From Antennarius striatus (lineage: Eukaryota; Chordata; Actinopteri; Lophiiformes; Antennariidae), in assembly GCF_040054535.1 (NCBI RefSeq), contig NC_090795.1, forward strand, positions 9,292,501-9,356,500: a DNA stretch of 64,000 nucleotides. Reading direction: 5' to 3'. How positions within the stretch are numbered: the first letter of the stretch is position 1; each line of letters begins with the position of its first letter. This document shows positions 25,401 through 39,900 of the stretch, one piece after another. Below the pieces are notes generated by a model. That model worked only from the letters and a program-made list of their open reading frames with translations. It was not told the origin of the DNA and ran no database searches. Made by a program: the position numbers and the translations under genes.

Positions 25401-28400
25401 AAGCAAAACTAAAAGATAAGGTGGTCACCTGATGGTATTTCTTTAGTATGTTGTGCATTTCGGCCACGTCCTCACTACTGATGGTCTTGATGACATAGCG
25501 TTTGTCATAAGAGGTATGGAAGCGGGCCCCGCTCCGTCCCTGGGCCTCACTGTTCAAGGGAGCGCTGCGCGTCAGGGAGTTCTGCAAACACACAGAAAAA
25601 GTTGTTTATCATGATGTATACATGCTATATGATCAGTTTGACAGCTCTACAACCATTCAATCTGCCTAATTTGTACAGCAGACAGAGACCCATTGAATGT
25701 ATTGCTGCATTATTCACAGTTCTTGAATATCTAATTTCCAATTAAGACAGAAAATAAATAATAAGTGCGTTATATAATCAGAGGCAAAGCTTTAATCTTC
25801 TTTATAAAAGCTGGTGGTTTAACTGAATATTATCTTTCGGTAGAACAACAAAAAACTCAGCTCTTCTTGGATATTAAAATGTCGCATTCCAGTCTGCCTT
25901 GCATCCACCTCTGTGTTTTCTGACCATGTCCGCTCCAGTCTAAACATGTGGGGTTCTGACCCCTATGCCTGTTGCCTGTCCTAACCTACACACAGATACA
26001 AACAGCTGCTGCCCAGACTTCAGAGCTCAGAAGTAACACGATCCAACACCCCTGGCTCAGTGCCTCATTCGCTATGAATTTGTCACGTCGTCTGCGCTTA
26101 GTTCTCTCCTCTTTAAGTCGTAGCTTCTCTTGATCTTCTTGTGAAGTGACAGCTACTCTTCAAGTTTTAGTTTTGTTTCTGAGGGTTGATACAAAGCATC
26201 GACAAGGAGAGAAGACTAAGTAACACCGAGGAGGTGGTTTGAGTCACAAGCTGAAAATGCTTAACAAGTTATTTGCCAGAGGCTGGAAATACAGGAAAAA
26301 CTTTCACAATAATCCCAATTAGATTTATTTAGTTACTCTCTCCTCCACATATTTATTATAATTTGAGGAAAAGGGTGAATGGTGCTTTTTCAATCACCAT
26401 TCAAACACTTTGTAATTTGAACTAATATTCTTGCATGTCCTCAAAAGCCTGCAGCTGGTGGCATCTTCTTAGCTGTACAAGAACATTTGTTAAAATAAGC
26501 AGAAAAAAAACACTAGCAAGGATTATTTGAGAGCAAAAAACTAAGATGTAATAAACCTTCTTCACCACAATGTCATTACTGCCCCCATAAAAATGAATCA
26601 TGTTGAAAATGTCAAGACGTTCCTAAACACCAATCGGTGTCTTAGTACCCCCAATTGCCCACTCACTGCCGCCAACCAAACCATAATGTAAACATGTGAG
26701 AAGGACAGCTGTACTTGGACACGGTGACCTCTAAATACTGCCAACTCATTGCCTGTGCTGGGAATGGGGATTTACTCTGGAGGAGCGGAAAGAAGAGGAA
26801 AATAACGAGAGGGGAAGGGGGAGGAGGGGTTTGAAGCAAAAAAAAGAAAAACGGCAGAGGAAAAAGTGAAACGGAGCAGCAGATTACTTGTCAAATTGGT
26901 TCAAAGGTATTAAATTAAATTTAGTGTGCTTGTTGCTTATAAATACAAACACATTTAAGGATAATTTGTTGTCACTAGGGGCAAATCATGCTCCATTAAC
27001 ACAAAAACACAACACTGCATAAATAGTTATACCAAGAAGTCCTGATCATCAATGCCAAATCTCTCTCTGAGGTTTCGAAACACCAGAGGGCAGTACTCTT
27101 TGAACTTGAAATGGCTGGGCATGTTCTCCCTGTAAGTATAAAAAAAATAGTGAGAAATATGAAATATGTTGTATACATTATAGAAAACACTTGAATATCC
27201 CTTACTTGTTGAAGAGGTGGTTGTCCACTTTGATCTTAGAATATGCCTTGAAGTCATCTGGCATCAGCATGATGGGAATCTGAACATGGCTTAATTCATT
27301 TATCTAGGGAGAAAAAACATAGAAAAGATCAATAAAAACACATTCATAAAACATCAGTCAAATAACACACATTGTAATTGCTAAAGGACACAAAACAAGC
27401 ACATATTATTTGCAATTTTTCTTGATCTGATATCCCCTTCCTCAGTTTATAAAGATTTAGATTTACCAGAGCAAAACGAAAGGAAAATATAACCAAACAA
27501 AGATGAACTTGATCTTGTTTCTCCTCATCAATACAGTCAGTTTATTAGAGGTAATTAATAATTCAGGTCAAAAGTTCTGTTCTGGGTCTTTAATCAGAAT
27601 TAATCTTCAACACAGACCACCAGATGAAGTGAGCATTAGGGAACTGCCAAACAAATTTCTACAATACAGCAGTAGTGATGCACATTGCAGGGTGGAGATA
27701 CTAAAGTCATAACCTCATTTTGTTGCATTTCTTTCTTTTTCATCTGTCATTTTAAAAATCGAGTTAGCCTCACTGGTGACTGCTTGGTTCATACCAACTG
27801 AGGTGTCTGTGGCTGAGGAGCAGATCTTATCCTGTGGAGGTATGTGTGTACAGTAATTATCTTGTACCCTTGTGTATTTTAAATGTTTCTAGGCTAGCCT
27901 AGGATTTTAAATATAATTTATTTATCTTTTTTTTAGGTAGCCTGCTACTCAGGGTCGAGGGGCGTGCTGTTTCACTGCGGTACCACCAAAGCTCTACTGA
28001 GTACTTTACAGATTACATTTTCAGGCTGCTGTGGCAGACAGGTTAAAATGAAAGCTGCAGGGGATATGGAAATAGAAATGATGTTAGTGCTGCTGAATCT
28101 TCAAGATGTCCTCCATGTACAGATTAAGATAAAATGACGACCTGCAGGTTAGAGAGGAGAGAAAGCTGAAGGCAAGATAATCTTAATGTTCTGCAGTCTG
28201 TGATGTTCTATCATTTCCTAATCTTGCTAGAGTGTGTTCTCGATTCAGGGTCAGATAATCACTTCTTTATCTGAGAGGACATTTCTTTAGATGTACTTCT
28301 TTATGTACAACTTGAAATGTACTTTTAAAATGAGCTTGCATGACTTAAAACGGGCCACTCATCCTTTCTGTGCTCACATCTTACTCTTTTCAAATACACC

Positions 28401-30859
28401 ACAATTAAGGTAGTGTTAAGGAAGCTTTGAGTGAAAGACTGACATGAGTTTTTGAGTAGTGAAGCTTCGTCTTAATTTTTCTTTCTGTACAACCTACTTA
28501 AGAAACCATAATTAAAGTACATATTACATACACTCAAGTACTTCAGACTGCAAACACTGGTATTGTCAAAGACAATGAATGATTGTAATGAATGGTTGCA
28601 GAAGGCATCAATAAACCTACACACGGAAGAAACAGCAGGCCCTCAAACACAGGAGGTGTGATCTGGACACATCACATTGCTGTGATATATTTTAGACCTG
28701 ACATTTGTTATGGATTTGTTATGACTCAGGCTTAGCGTGTGTGTGTGTGTGTGTGTATTTTGTTGCAGGCAGGGGTGCAAGGGGCAGGATGTATAAATCT
28801 ATTAATAACACCATGCCACCAAGCACACTTGGATGTGTCCTAAAAGAAACTCAGTCTTTGATTGACTTTAATATTAATCGAGATGTTCGTCTGTGATCCT
28901 CTCCAGTACAATCCCAGATGCACTTCAAGTTCCTTGCTCAAAACCAGATCTGTTCAGACAGACATGAGGTGGTGTCACATCACTATTCCAGCAGCTGCCT
29001 TTGAGGAATATTTCTTACTGCTGGGGATTGAATATGGCCCTGTAGTGCTACAGGAGTATTCTAGCAGATGGTGCAGAGAATGGCCTCAGCATGACTGCAT
29101 GAAAACATTTGGTGTTTTTCAGGTGGCCACTCAAAAATTCTTTTTAAGATTGGCCTTGTTCATGGTCTTTCTCATATGGTTCTCACATTTTAACTTTAAG
29201 CACAATAAAATAGTCTATCAGACTAGTAACAGTTAACTTATTCGGAGATAGCGATGCAGTCACTGAGTCATCAGTGATGACAAGGGGGAAAGAATATTGG
29301 CTTTTTAAAACTGGAAACAAATGAACAAGCCCAATGTCAAAGACAAGAAAAAGTGGCAGCATATAGTGAGTATGACAACAAAGGTGTATAGATTAAAAAT
29401 TGACCATTGGACAAATGAATGATATACCAGACGATGATATACCAGATGAGTTGACTAGTATTTTTAATACTAGTCAACTCAATAATACTAGTATTTTTAA
29501 TACTAGTCAACTCATGTTGGCGTTAAGTACTTTATTCTGCACTAAATTAAATCAACAAGGGATAGTGAGGATGAACTGCTTCACGAGACGAATCTCCAAT
29601 CTGCTCAGTGCTTCAATCGTTTCAAAAAACGTCTGCCTTGATTTTAACAAACTCAACTGAAGGTGAAGCTGAACCAAAAGTTATTAAGTTGGTCGAACTC
29701 TATTCATTTATGACTGTGGAAGTTTGAACCTTGTGTAAGCAATAATGACACTCAGGGAACTGACTTTGTATCACTGATGGTTGTTTATAGTTTCTACTGT
29801 AGAAAAATGATCACAGCCCTTAACTGTATTGATTGATGAGCGTACACATATTTATCATCGCTGACCAGCAGTATCAGTAAAATCCTAAAGATGGCATGCC
29901 TATCTTTGATCTATGGTCTTACTCACACTGGCTTTTTGCCTCGTCTTTATATCTTATCCGGTTCCTGAGTGTACAAGGTCAGGGTTATCATCTCATTTTC
30001 ATCCTCTTTGCCGCCTGAGTAATGTGCTTTTTGTTTCATCTGTCTATCTGCAACAGTTGAGAAGATATTTGGTGGACGAACTAACACACGAACAAACGGA
30101 CGGACGAACACACGGACACTGATAATTACAATACATCATGGCTCTGAAGTCTGTGTAGGTTCTCAGTCATCCAGGTCATGGTTATCCAAAAGCTGTTGAG
30201 TCGCTTTGAAGCGGGATGTAACAATTGTTAATGTGTAAGTCTTCATAGAGTAAAGGGCAAAGGTCTGCCATTGTACATCATTCTAACCTTTGATTAGCTC
30301 AACACACATGCACTCATTGAACATGTACTGTAGCTTGTCAAGAACAAAATTATTTAAAGTAGATCAACACTGCGATGATGACAGGTGAAAGTTATAATTA
30401 AAACTGAAATTTTTTGCATTTTAAATATACTTCAGGATTACTGTAAGCAGAACCATGAAATTTATCAGCGAGAGATGGTTAAGATGGAGAAAGGATTTGG
30501 AAAACAAAAGCAAACATTTGAAAACACAAATAGATTTGAAATTGGAAAAAATGTAAATAAAATGCGTATAATAAATTGTAAAAAAAAAAGAAAAAAAGAT
30601 GCATGCAAGTATGCATAGGATCCAAGTCCACAGAGGCCCTATGAAAGTATTTTTCAGTGCTCCGGTGTGACAGGCACAGACATCAGCGATGCTACAGCAC
30701 AGATGAATCTTGGGTACTCCGAGGGGAGATGTCGCCTCATCAACAAAGCTGTGTTTCACACAAAAACAGTTACGACACCTAGTCTTACCAAGGACATGCA
30801 TGTCTGTGAGGACACTAATATACCTGGAGTAACGTTTCAATGATGGTTAAGTGAAAACA

Positions 30860-30918
<59 letters not shown>

Positions 30919-33900
30919 CTGCAAGCCAAAAGAAATGAACTTATCCTCTGGTCAAATTGTGAAAGTACTTTTGCTGTTAGAAACTTCAACTTTGCTGTAG
31001 AGACTTCACTGCTGGCCTTTAAGTCATCTGTCGGACCTTACGTTTACATTATACACAATTTGTTTCATTAAAATCTATTTCATCTGTCCTTAATCCTACA
31101 TTGGTGTGCTATTGTTATCATCACTATTACAACCATTTTGAATGTTTCATGTGTATTTCATTAATTACAGATTTTATTTACTGTTCTATTTGAGATTTAA
31201 ATCTATTTGCTGACTTTGGATTTAACTGTTTCGTTTATCATTCTTGTGAACAACTTCATATGGTTGCTTTGTAGTGTTAATAAAGACAAAGAAATACCAG
31301 TTAATAAATGCACATAGTTTATATTGCAGTGATTATTCCTGTTACTGCATTTAACCGCAAACTATTTGATCTTAACCCTAAAATCTGAAAGGAGAGCATG
31401 AAATTAATTTTTGTGAGACTGCCTACTGGCTGATGAGGTACAATAATTTTACCAGATCATGTTTTTGACATTATAACAAAGCAATTTTTGGTTTGCATGG
31501 CAATCCTTACAACACTCACTTTAAAAGTTATTGAGACGAAGATGTAGCTAATCCGGTACATCAACCAAATGGTTACTTGGAGAAATTAATCACATGAAAC
31601 AACATCTTTTTTTTTTCCTGCTCGGTTCTTATCTCAGCTTCCTTCAAGTGCACACTGTTCATGTGTTTTGCTTATTCAGATGTCTCCAACATAATCAGTT
31701 TTGTTCCTGCAGCTATCAAAATTTGCTGCCAAAATTCACACCACCACTTCCTGTTTGTCTCCATGGTGAAGATGACAGATTTTCCGGCCCAGAGTGAAGC
31801 AAGTGTGTGCTGTTACTTTACAGGGCAGGAAGTTGGTAAAGAGAGTGTGCTCTGTCAGCAGCATGGCACAGTCTTATCTCTACGAGCAACGACAGAGGAC
31901 GTGGATTACAGCCCACTGTAAGTGATGACAGTGTTATCAAAAGACCTTTTCCTTGCAAAAAAAAAAAAGAAATCCAATAAAAAAGTACAGGATTATTTCT
32001 TAGCAGCAAAATGTATCAGGGCAATGAAAATATTATTAAAGTGGAAAACTCCCAATGTGAGAAAGGAAAAAAGAAAGACTACTCAGGCATGCAATCAGAC
32101 TCACAATCTACTACAAAAAAACCCAATAACATAGAAAAAAAACTCCAACTGTTGTCAGTTCAAGCAATGGTGCAGAGGCTGAGACTGGGGCAGGTGTGAG
32201 CAAACCCAACATGACAAAAAATAGATTCTGCTTCAGTAAGAAATGGTCTGAATGGTTTTTCACTCAAGGCAACCTTTTTTTTTAACATATATAGATTCAC
32301 TTAATTTCAAGTATTTAAGTGACCCCTTTTTTCTTGAAATTTCCCCATGGGGATCAGTAAAGTACTATCTTACCTTATTCCACAAATAAATGTATTTATT
32401 TTATTGTAACCCATGAACTGATAAATATTGGCAGCATCACAACCTCTGATTTGTCCATGGACTTCACTAAGGTCTCATGTGACTGCAAGTGAATAATTAA
32501 AGACAAGTGTTTTGAAATGCTTACATTGAAGAACTGAAGACCACTGTCAAGTTTTACATTTACAAAGTCTTAAAGTTACACTCACTTCCAGTTTGGACCG
32601 CAAAATTATTAAGATTACACCGCAGCACTCACTGAAATTGTATGACTAAAAAAATTACAAAAAGTCTCTTGTATGCTGTTTCAGAGATATTTCTTAACAT
32701 TGGCAATGCTATGTTGTATGTCAGATTGTCATATTCCCCATCAACCTCAATAGTGTCCTGTATGCCGGATATTTCCAGAAAACAGAGCAGCTTGTAACAT
32801 TAACTTATTACATTTGTAGGTATAGATAGATTAAGTGTTCATAGTCTAAATGTTGTTTTTTTTTTACCAATTTCCTGCAGTTTTCTCCTCTCCATACCAT
32901 ACACCATTAGATACAATATCTCTAAAGTTATGATAAACTGATTTGAAAGATAAAGTGTTCAGCTTGAAAATGTTTTTAAGTCCAACAACTTGGGCCACAG
33001 CTAATGGGAAACTGTCAGCTAGCTGAAAACCTTAGTTTTAAGCTTCAGCGACTCGACTGTGTGTGGTACAGACACAAACAAGGCATGGGTGTGTATTCCA
33101 ACTAACAGGGATGTGAGATTTGATCGTCTTGCTCCTGGTGACAGGACCTAGAGTTTTCTGAAGAGGGTGAGACAGAGGCTGCTGTCACAGCAAGAGTGGG
33201 AAGTGGAGGTGATTCAAGTGGTGAACTGGTTAAAATTTTCCCTTTTGGCTTGAACAAGTGGGAACAAGTTTCTACTATCAATCCAAATTCAAAGCAAAGA
33301 CCATTACCATTGTAATTAATTCAAGATTCGATGATGCAACATTTTGATTTTATTTCCATCCTGGATATAATTTGGATTTAGTTTGTGGTAAGTCGGGGCC
33401 CCCATTCAATTTTTTGAGATCTTTCACGTGCATTTGTTTTATTTTTATTTGATGATATGAAATTGTACCCTGGACAGCTGTTGTATAGACACACCCCGCT
33501 AAATGAAAATGTGCCCTTTACAAATCAGATTGTGAGAATCAAAGGTTACAAACTGCTGTAGTCAATAGTGCTGACTGCGGAAATGACCTTTCACTGACCA
33601 TTTAACCAGGCAATGACATCATCACCTGACCAGTTACGAATCTCAGTACCATTCATAGCATTTAGCAACATTAACAATAAATACACAAAGAATAATACAT
33701 CTTATCCTAGAATTTAACTCAAGCCCTTTCAGGTGGAAATCAAAATACACACTGCAACAATGCTATCAGTGTAAGGAATTGATTGTCTAGTACATCATGC
33801 TTTTTATACCACAAAATAGGGTAGAGAAAAAGTAGTTTAAGGTTTAATGCAATGACCTTTGAGATCTTTCTAGATACCTTTAAAATGAAAGAATACATAC

Positions 33901-36900
33901 ATGAACACATTAAACAACTACTTCAGTGAAGGAATTTTACTAACCCACTAAACCAGTGTGTATGCTGTCATTTTAAATGTAAAAGAGGTTTGGACCAAGA
34001 CAGAAAAAAACAATGTTTGGGACCCTTCACAAAACACCAATACACCAGCCTGTCAACTTAAGTATATGTACCATGTAAATATGAATATAGTGTTAGTAGA
34101 ATTATTTAAGATCAATTCGACAAAACTTAAGAACCAATCAGAGTAAGTTAGCACTATGATATATTAATAGATAACTGTCAAATCCCACATATCAACATGG
34201 GTTTAATAACATGATACTGACGAGATAACATTCGCTTGTTCATGTTAAGTCAGCAGAAGTTGTGACAGAAACAAAGTCAGTCAGCATACTGTGTTCTACT
34301 TGTCACTGCCTGACAGAGGACCACCAGCATTTGGTCGACGGGAATTAAATTAATAATCACTGTTATTACGGCACAAACACGCCTCACGATGCACCTCAAT
34401 GGAATTGTTGGATGGTTTCTGCCAGCCACCCTATTTCTCTCCCTCCAACCACCTATCAGTGAACAGTCATTTTTTTACCCTGGGTTGAGCCGACTCATAG
34501 TGTTGTTGTCTGGGCATGTTGTTTATTTAAGGCACAAACTAATAAGATATTGCTGTAATAATCACTCTTGTGGTATACTGTCTGACACACTGGAAAATAA
34601 AACATGAAAATGTATTATGAAAATACGCACCTTTTAATTATTAATACCCGCCTTCCTAAAAATTAAACATTTTTATACTGTGAATATAAAAAAACTAAGA
34701 TGTTTTAATTCTTGAAAATGTTCCCAGTGTTTTAAAAAAAGGACTATGACCTGCCCTTGTACATTGACTTAATATGTGACCATGACTTGTCTATTGCTCA
34801 ATGCTGAGAAAGAACTTTGGCTTTTGTGTCAGTGGTAACTTTAACTCCATTTTCTCCCTCTGCTTTCAACCACTGGGTGGAGAGGTCAGCCATAATGAAG
34901 ACACACAAGTGATCAAAGTGGAGCAGTGCTAATGTGAAAGGACTGCTGCATATGAACGGGTGCAAGAGAGTGAGACTAAGAGACAAATGGCCATGGTCAC
35001 ACGCAACCAACAGCCTGAGCAAAACATCTCCAGGATTGTTATAAAACAGACAGTCACCCCATAACTGATAGATATTTGCATTTTCATTGGAAGCCAACAG
35101 TTCTTTGATATCTATTTATGACTGTAACGGTCTCTCAATCACACACATTCAAGTGTTCCTGAAAGTAAATGTAAACGAAACCTTAAATAAAACTGAACAG
35201 TGTAAATTTTATTCACAAAAAATGCCTCCTTACAAAAAGACATACAGATATACTTTCTAAGAGGAAACAAAATGATTAAATTTGAAATAGGTAGATGTCA
35301 TCACCAGGACAATTTACCAACCCAGACAGCTCAGCAAATCTGTAATGAAGTCAGTGATACGAAAGGACACACATTATAGGATACAGTGGTTTAGACTGGC
35401 TGAGCTCAGAGCTTATGGTATGTGGCCCGTCCTGCTCGTCTAATTATGATGCTCAGCAAAATGTCACCCTGTATTGAGAAAAGTAATGTGCTGTGGTAAT
35501 AAAACAAAGGATGAAGGAATACCACACACAGACATGGGCACATGTATGCATGTTAACATGAAACTGCATGTATGAGGGAACAAACAAAATCTGTAATATT
35601 TTGCTAACATTTTTTGGGATAGATGTACTAGAATAACATCATTGGAACAATATATACCTCCCTAGCCAGCCAATATTTCACTCTTCTTTAATATGTAAAT
35701 CTGTAGATAGATCCAATAAACTCACAGCAATGAAGTTACTTCATAGCAAGAGACCAGTGATCAGACCTCTTGTGATATAATAAAATGTATTGTTTACCGA
35801 ACATTATGCTCTACTCCCTATTCTCATTTGCAATGCAATCATTGTGTATATTTGTGTGTGTGCACTTTAGCAATGTCTGCATGAGGCTCAATTTAAACTA
35901 GGACCATCTCAGGAGGACAAACTAAGTTAAGTCAAAATTCAATAGCTCAATCAGCAGCTTTATTTATGACTGCTGCACTAAGCTCAACTGGACAAGGACC
36001 ACTTGGGTGGATGATCACACAGTACATGATCAGTAAAAGAGCTAAACAAATAGAAAAATTTGTTAATTCGGGAAACAATGATGTTACTGTTGTTACCATG
36101 CAACTGAGGTTATAACCGGTAAAGACACTACCTGTAGTGCCACTACTGTCCAGATGCATTTGATTTAACAATGTACTCAAATAATTAGGGTGGACCTGCT
36201 TCCAGGACTTAAAATATTTCCTTGTTCACACTGCATCAACTATTGCGAGTTATTTAAGCAGTAAAACAAAAAGCTGTATTTATGAACTGTGCAGCCACAT
36301 TCAAAACGTGGCTGAAGCACAGATCAAATCTCAATAAACATTCACCATCTGCCAGTCTTCTTATCACTGCTTTGCTGTGTTTCAAAAATTTCCAGGTATA
36401 AGTCCTTTGCAGTGGCGTTGTAGCCTCCACCTTAAAAGTCTTTTGATAAATCCATTGTTTAGCTCATTCAAACAGGGTAGGAAGGGACAACCAACAACAT
36501 AATTTTCCTTTGCATTAATGGAAAATAATTTTTGCATCTGAATTAATATTTGGATTCACTGCAACATTTGGGCTTTTACTTGTTCCATTCTACATTCTGT
36601 TCCCATGTTTCATGAAAATAAGCCAGGAGCTTCCTGCAGACAAAATGACAAACCAACAAACGAGAATGAACAGCCTCATTGGCAGAGGTAACAAAAGTCA
36701 TTTTCACTCAATCTTTTTTTTTTTCTGGGTGCCTGGATATAAGGCTCTGGCTTTTCTGTTTCTTCACACAAAATCATCATGCATATTAGCTGAATAGATA
36801 TTTATAGAATCCCCTCTTATGCAATCCACAGGACCAGACACAACTACTATGAGTCACAGAGAGGCAGGACACAGAAAAGGGGTGGGGGTGGGGGGGTAGT

Positions 36901-39900
36901 CAGGTAGACAGGATGACACGACAAGGGGAAAATACATTAAATCAAATTTATAAGAATCAGACAGCGTAGTATTAACTAAATAATATTTAATGGCTGAAGA
37001 ATCAGTAACTGTTTTTGATATGTTTTTATAATGTCAATGAACATACAGTCCATACAGGCCTTTTAATTTATTAGTTTGTACCAGTCAAGGACCAAGGAAG
37101 ATAAACTCAGCAATTGGGAAAAGAGTGAAACTTCACTGTATTTCTGTAAAGACCAAAGCAATATAAGTTATTCAGGGTATGATGGATGCACACTGAATTA
37201 ATCATAATATGAGTGGGTACAAACTGGCAACCAGGTAAGGTATCTTACTTTAGGCAAGCTGTCACAAAATCATTTCCACATATACCTGTAATAAAATTTC
37301 AAATCTTACATCCAAAGGATAATTCTGTTGACGTTCACTGAATGTCCTGAGCCACATTAAAGTCTCTTTTTTTTTAATGCATCTTGGAACTCAACTTTGT
37401 TCTTACATCTTTGCTTCATTATCAACTCATCAATCAATCAACCATTATTTGTATAGCGCTTAATCACATCAGCAGACATTTCAAAGCACTTTACCAGACA
37501 GAGAAACCCAACAGGACCCTCCAGAGCAAGCATAAGCGACAGCGGCGAGAAAAAACTCCCTCATTGAGGATGAAACTTCGGGCAGGACCCAGACTCTGGA
37601 GGGCTTCATTAGAGAAGTAGACAGGTGTTATTTGTGACTCTACTGTATAGTCTAGATTTGTGGGTTAATTATTAGCAGGTCTCCCTTCATACTTGACAGG
37701 TTCAGCTATTTCAATATTGTGCTCAAAGAGCAACAAGTTACAAGTGCAGTTTTCAGGTAGGGCCAGAATGGAAGCTGTTTGACAGATAAGTCACTGTGAT
37801 TTTGAAGGGTGGAGGTTATATTTTGCAGAATATGTGCATATTTTTACATGTTGCAGTCTGATTTAATTTTCAAAAATTAATTCAGCTGCAGCCTGCAGCT
37901 ACTTTTTAAAATATAGTGTACATAAAATGAATCTATGTCTTCCAAACTGCAGCCTTCAACTGACAGGAACCCTGTGACTCAACCAGATGACCTATATTAT
38001 ATGTCATTTTTATTTTGCAAGTGAATTATAAAACAGAGAACCCTATCAAGTAATGGGAAAAACAGCAGGGGAGACAACCTAAGGCATGAGAAGAAAATGT
38101 GCAGTTGGCAGGCCTGTTCTGTCCAGTCCACAAGAACAGCCTGAAGGTAAACAGCCTTTATACGAAAAATGCATGACGGTGCAAAATAAGATAAAATGTG
38201 ACAACCTGCTAATATTTTTGACACTCAATTAAAAAAAGTACAAATAACACATATTTATTCCCACAGCTCTATGTAATTGATTTTGTGAGTTCATTCTGGA
38301 TTTGAAGCCAGCAGCATGTTTCCACTAAATTAAAAGAGTAACAAAAGAAAAGAGAAGTTGTAATAAAAAATTCCAGACTGTATTTCACTATATTTTGTTA
38401 CCATTTCTGAAGACACTAACATTACACTAGCAGACCATTTTGTAAAATTTAAATAATTTATTGTGACAGACAGCAGGAGCAATTCCTTTGATTTGTCATG
38501 ACAGGTCATCACAGCTCACTTAATCAATACAATAACAGAGTAAACAAAGAATTTTATTTACAATACTGTATAGTCAAAATGAAGGAGGACATGAAGGTAG
38601 TTGGTGTGAGAGAAGAGGATGCAGAAGACAAGGTTAAATGGTGATGGGAAAAGCCGAAAGGAAGAGAAGAAGTATTGTCAAATTGAAAATATAATAATAT
38701 AAATGTGATTGACAGTGCTTATTAAAACCCCAAAATATGCATACTATATCATATAAAAGTGTTCTGATGATCAGACTGGCTGGTCAAGAGTGCAAGAGTT
38801 GCTGAGTTTCTATATGTAACTTCTATGTTCTTTCAGCATCATGCTAACAGAACATCTCGCCAAGAGGGGAGATTAAATACTCTTGCCATCTGCCCATGCA
38901 GAAAATCTCTTTTAACTCGGGCCAGAATGGAAAAACCAGTCAGCATCATAGCTGCTGTTTACAGACGAAATGATGATACTCTCCTAGTTGTATCATACCA
39001 CACAATCCAGTTTTAACTCTGCAATGCTATCTTTGGTCTGAATACAAACTTACTATATCTACAGTGACATACAAGGATGTCTGCTTAGGATAAAAATCGA
39101 TTAACAAATAGCTCTGGTAACTAGGGTATGCTTTAAAAGACTTTAAAAGACAGAGTATGAATTTCGTAATGTTTGACCCAACCTAAACTAAACACTGTAG
39201 TTGTGCAGTCATCCACATCACATGAAATGACTGGCTGGCTCAACAGCTACAGTATTTAAGTCAGTACTTTGTACTTTTTCTGTCAGAACACTTTGCTTTA
39301 CTGATTCTTGTTTGGATATAAAGAGATTTTCAACAAATACCCAAGACGCGTCTAAACTACATTACCAACATACCTTAGAAGGAAAGGATTTTGCGTGCTT
39401 GCTCAGATGATTTTCAAGCTGATATACAGTTGATATGTCTCATAGTGAAACTGTCAACGTGTGAAGACAATTCATTAATTAGAATCTTTGGAAAGATTAA
39501 TGCACAGGATTAACACATCAAGTCAGGAAACACTGAACTATGGTCAGAATAAATCACATACATCGTATATTAGATTATCCAGAAACTGGATAATTCAGAA
39601 GAACGTACAACTTTCAACAAAAGTCGAATTCAACCAAAATAACACACTTAGTGACTGTCACACTTCTGACTACCAAATGCCCCACCATTCCTCCTCCAAA
39701 ATACCAAATGTAAAGCTGATCTACAAACTCAAACATATTCAAACTCTCAACCCAAGACAGTTATTTCTACAGCATGTTCTCAAAGCAATATGAAATGTTA
39801 GCTATGACTCAAATGGTACTAAATTACTGAACCATTAGCCAAATACGGAAATAATCTTTAATACATTAAAAGGGAACAGTTGCTGAAATCATGAGAAGTC

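Noticed and set aside
37384-37620. Open frame of 78 codons in pip4k2a intron 1
   Set aside because: It lies across a minus-oriented SINE-like repeat that recurs at 9337 and 49877.
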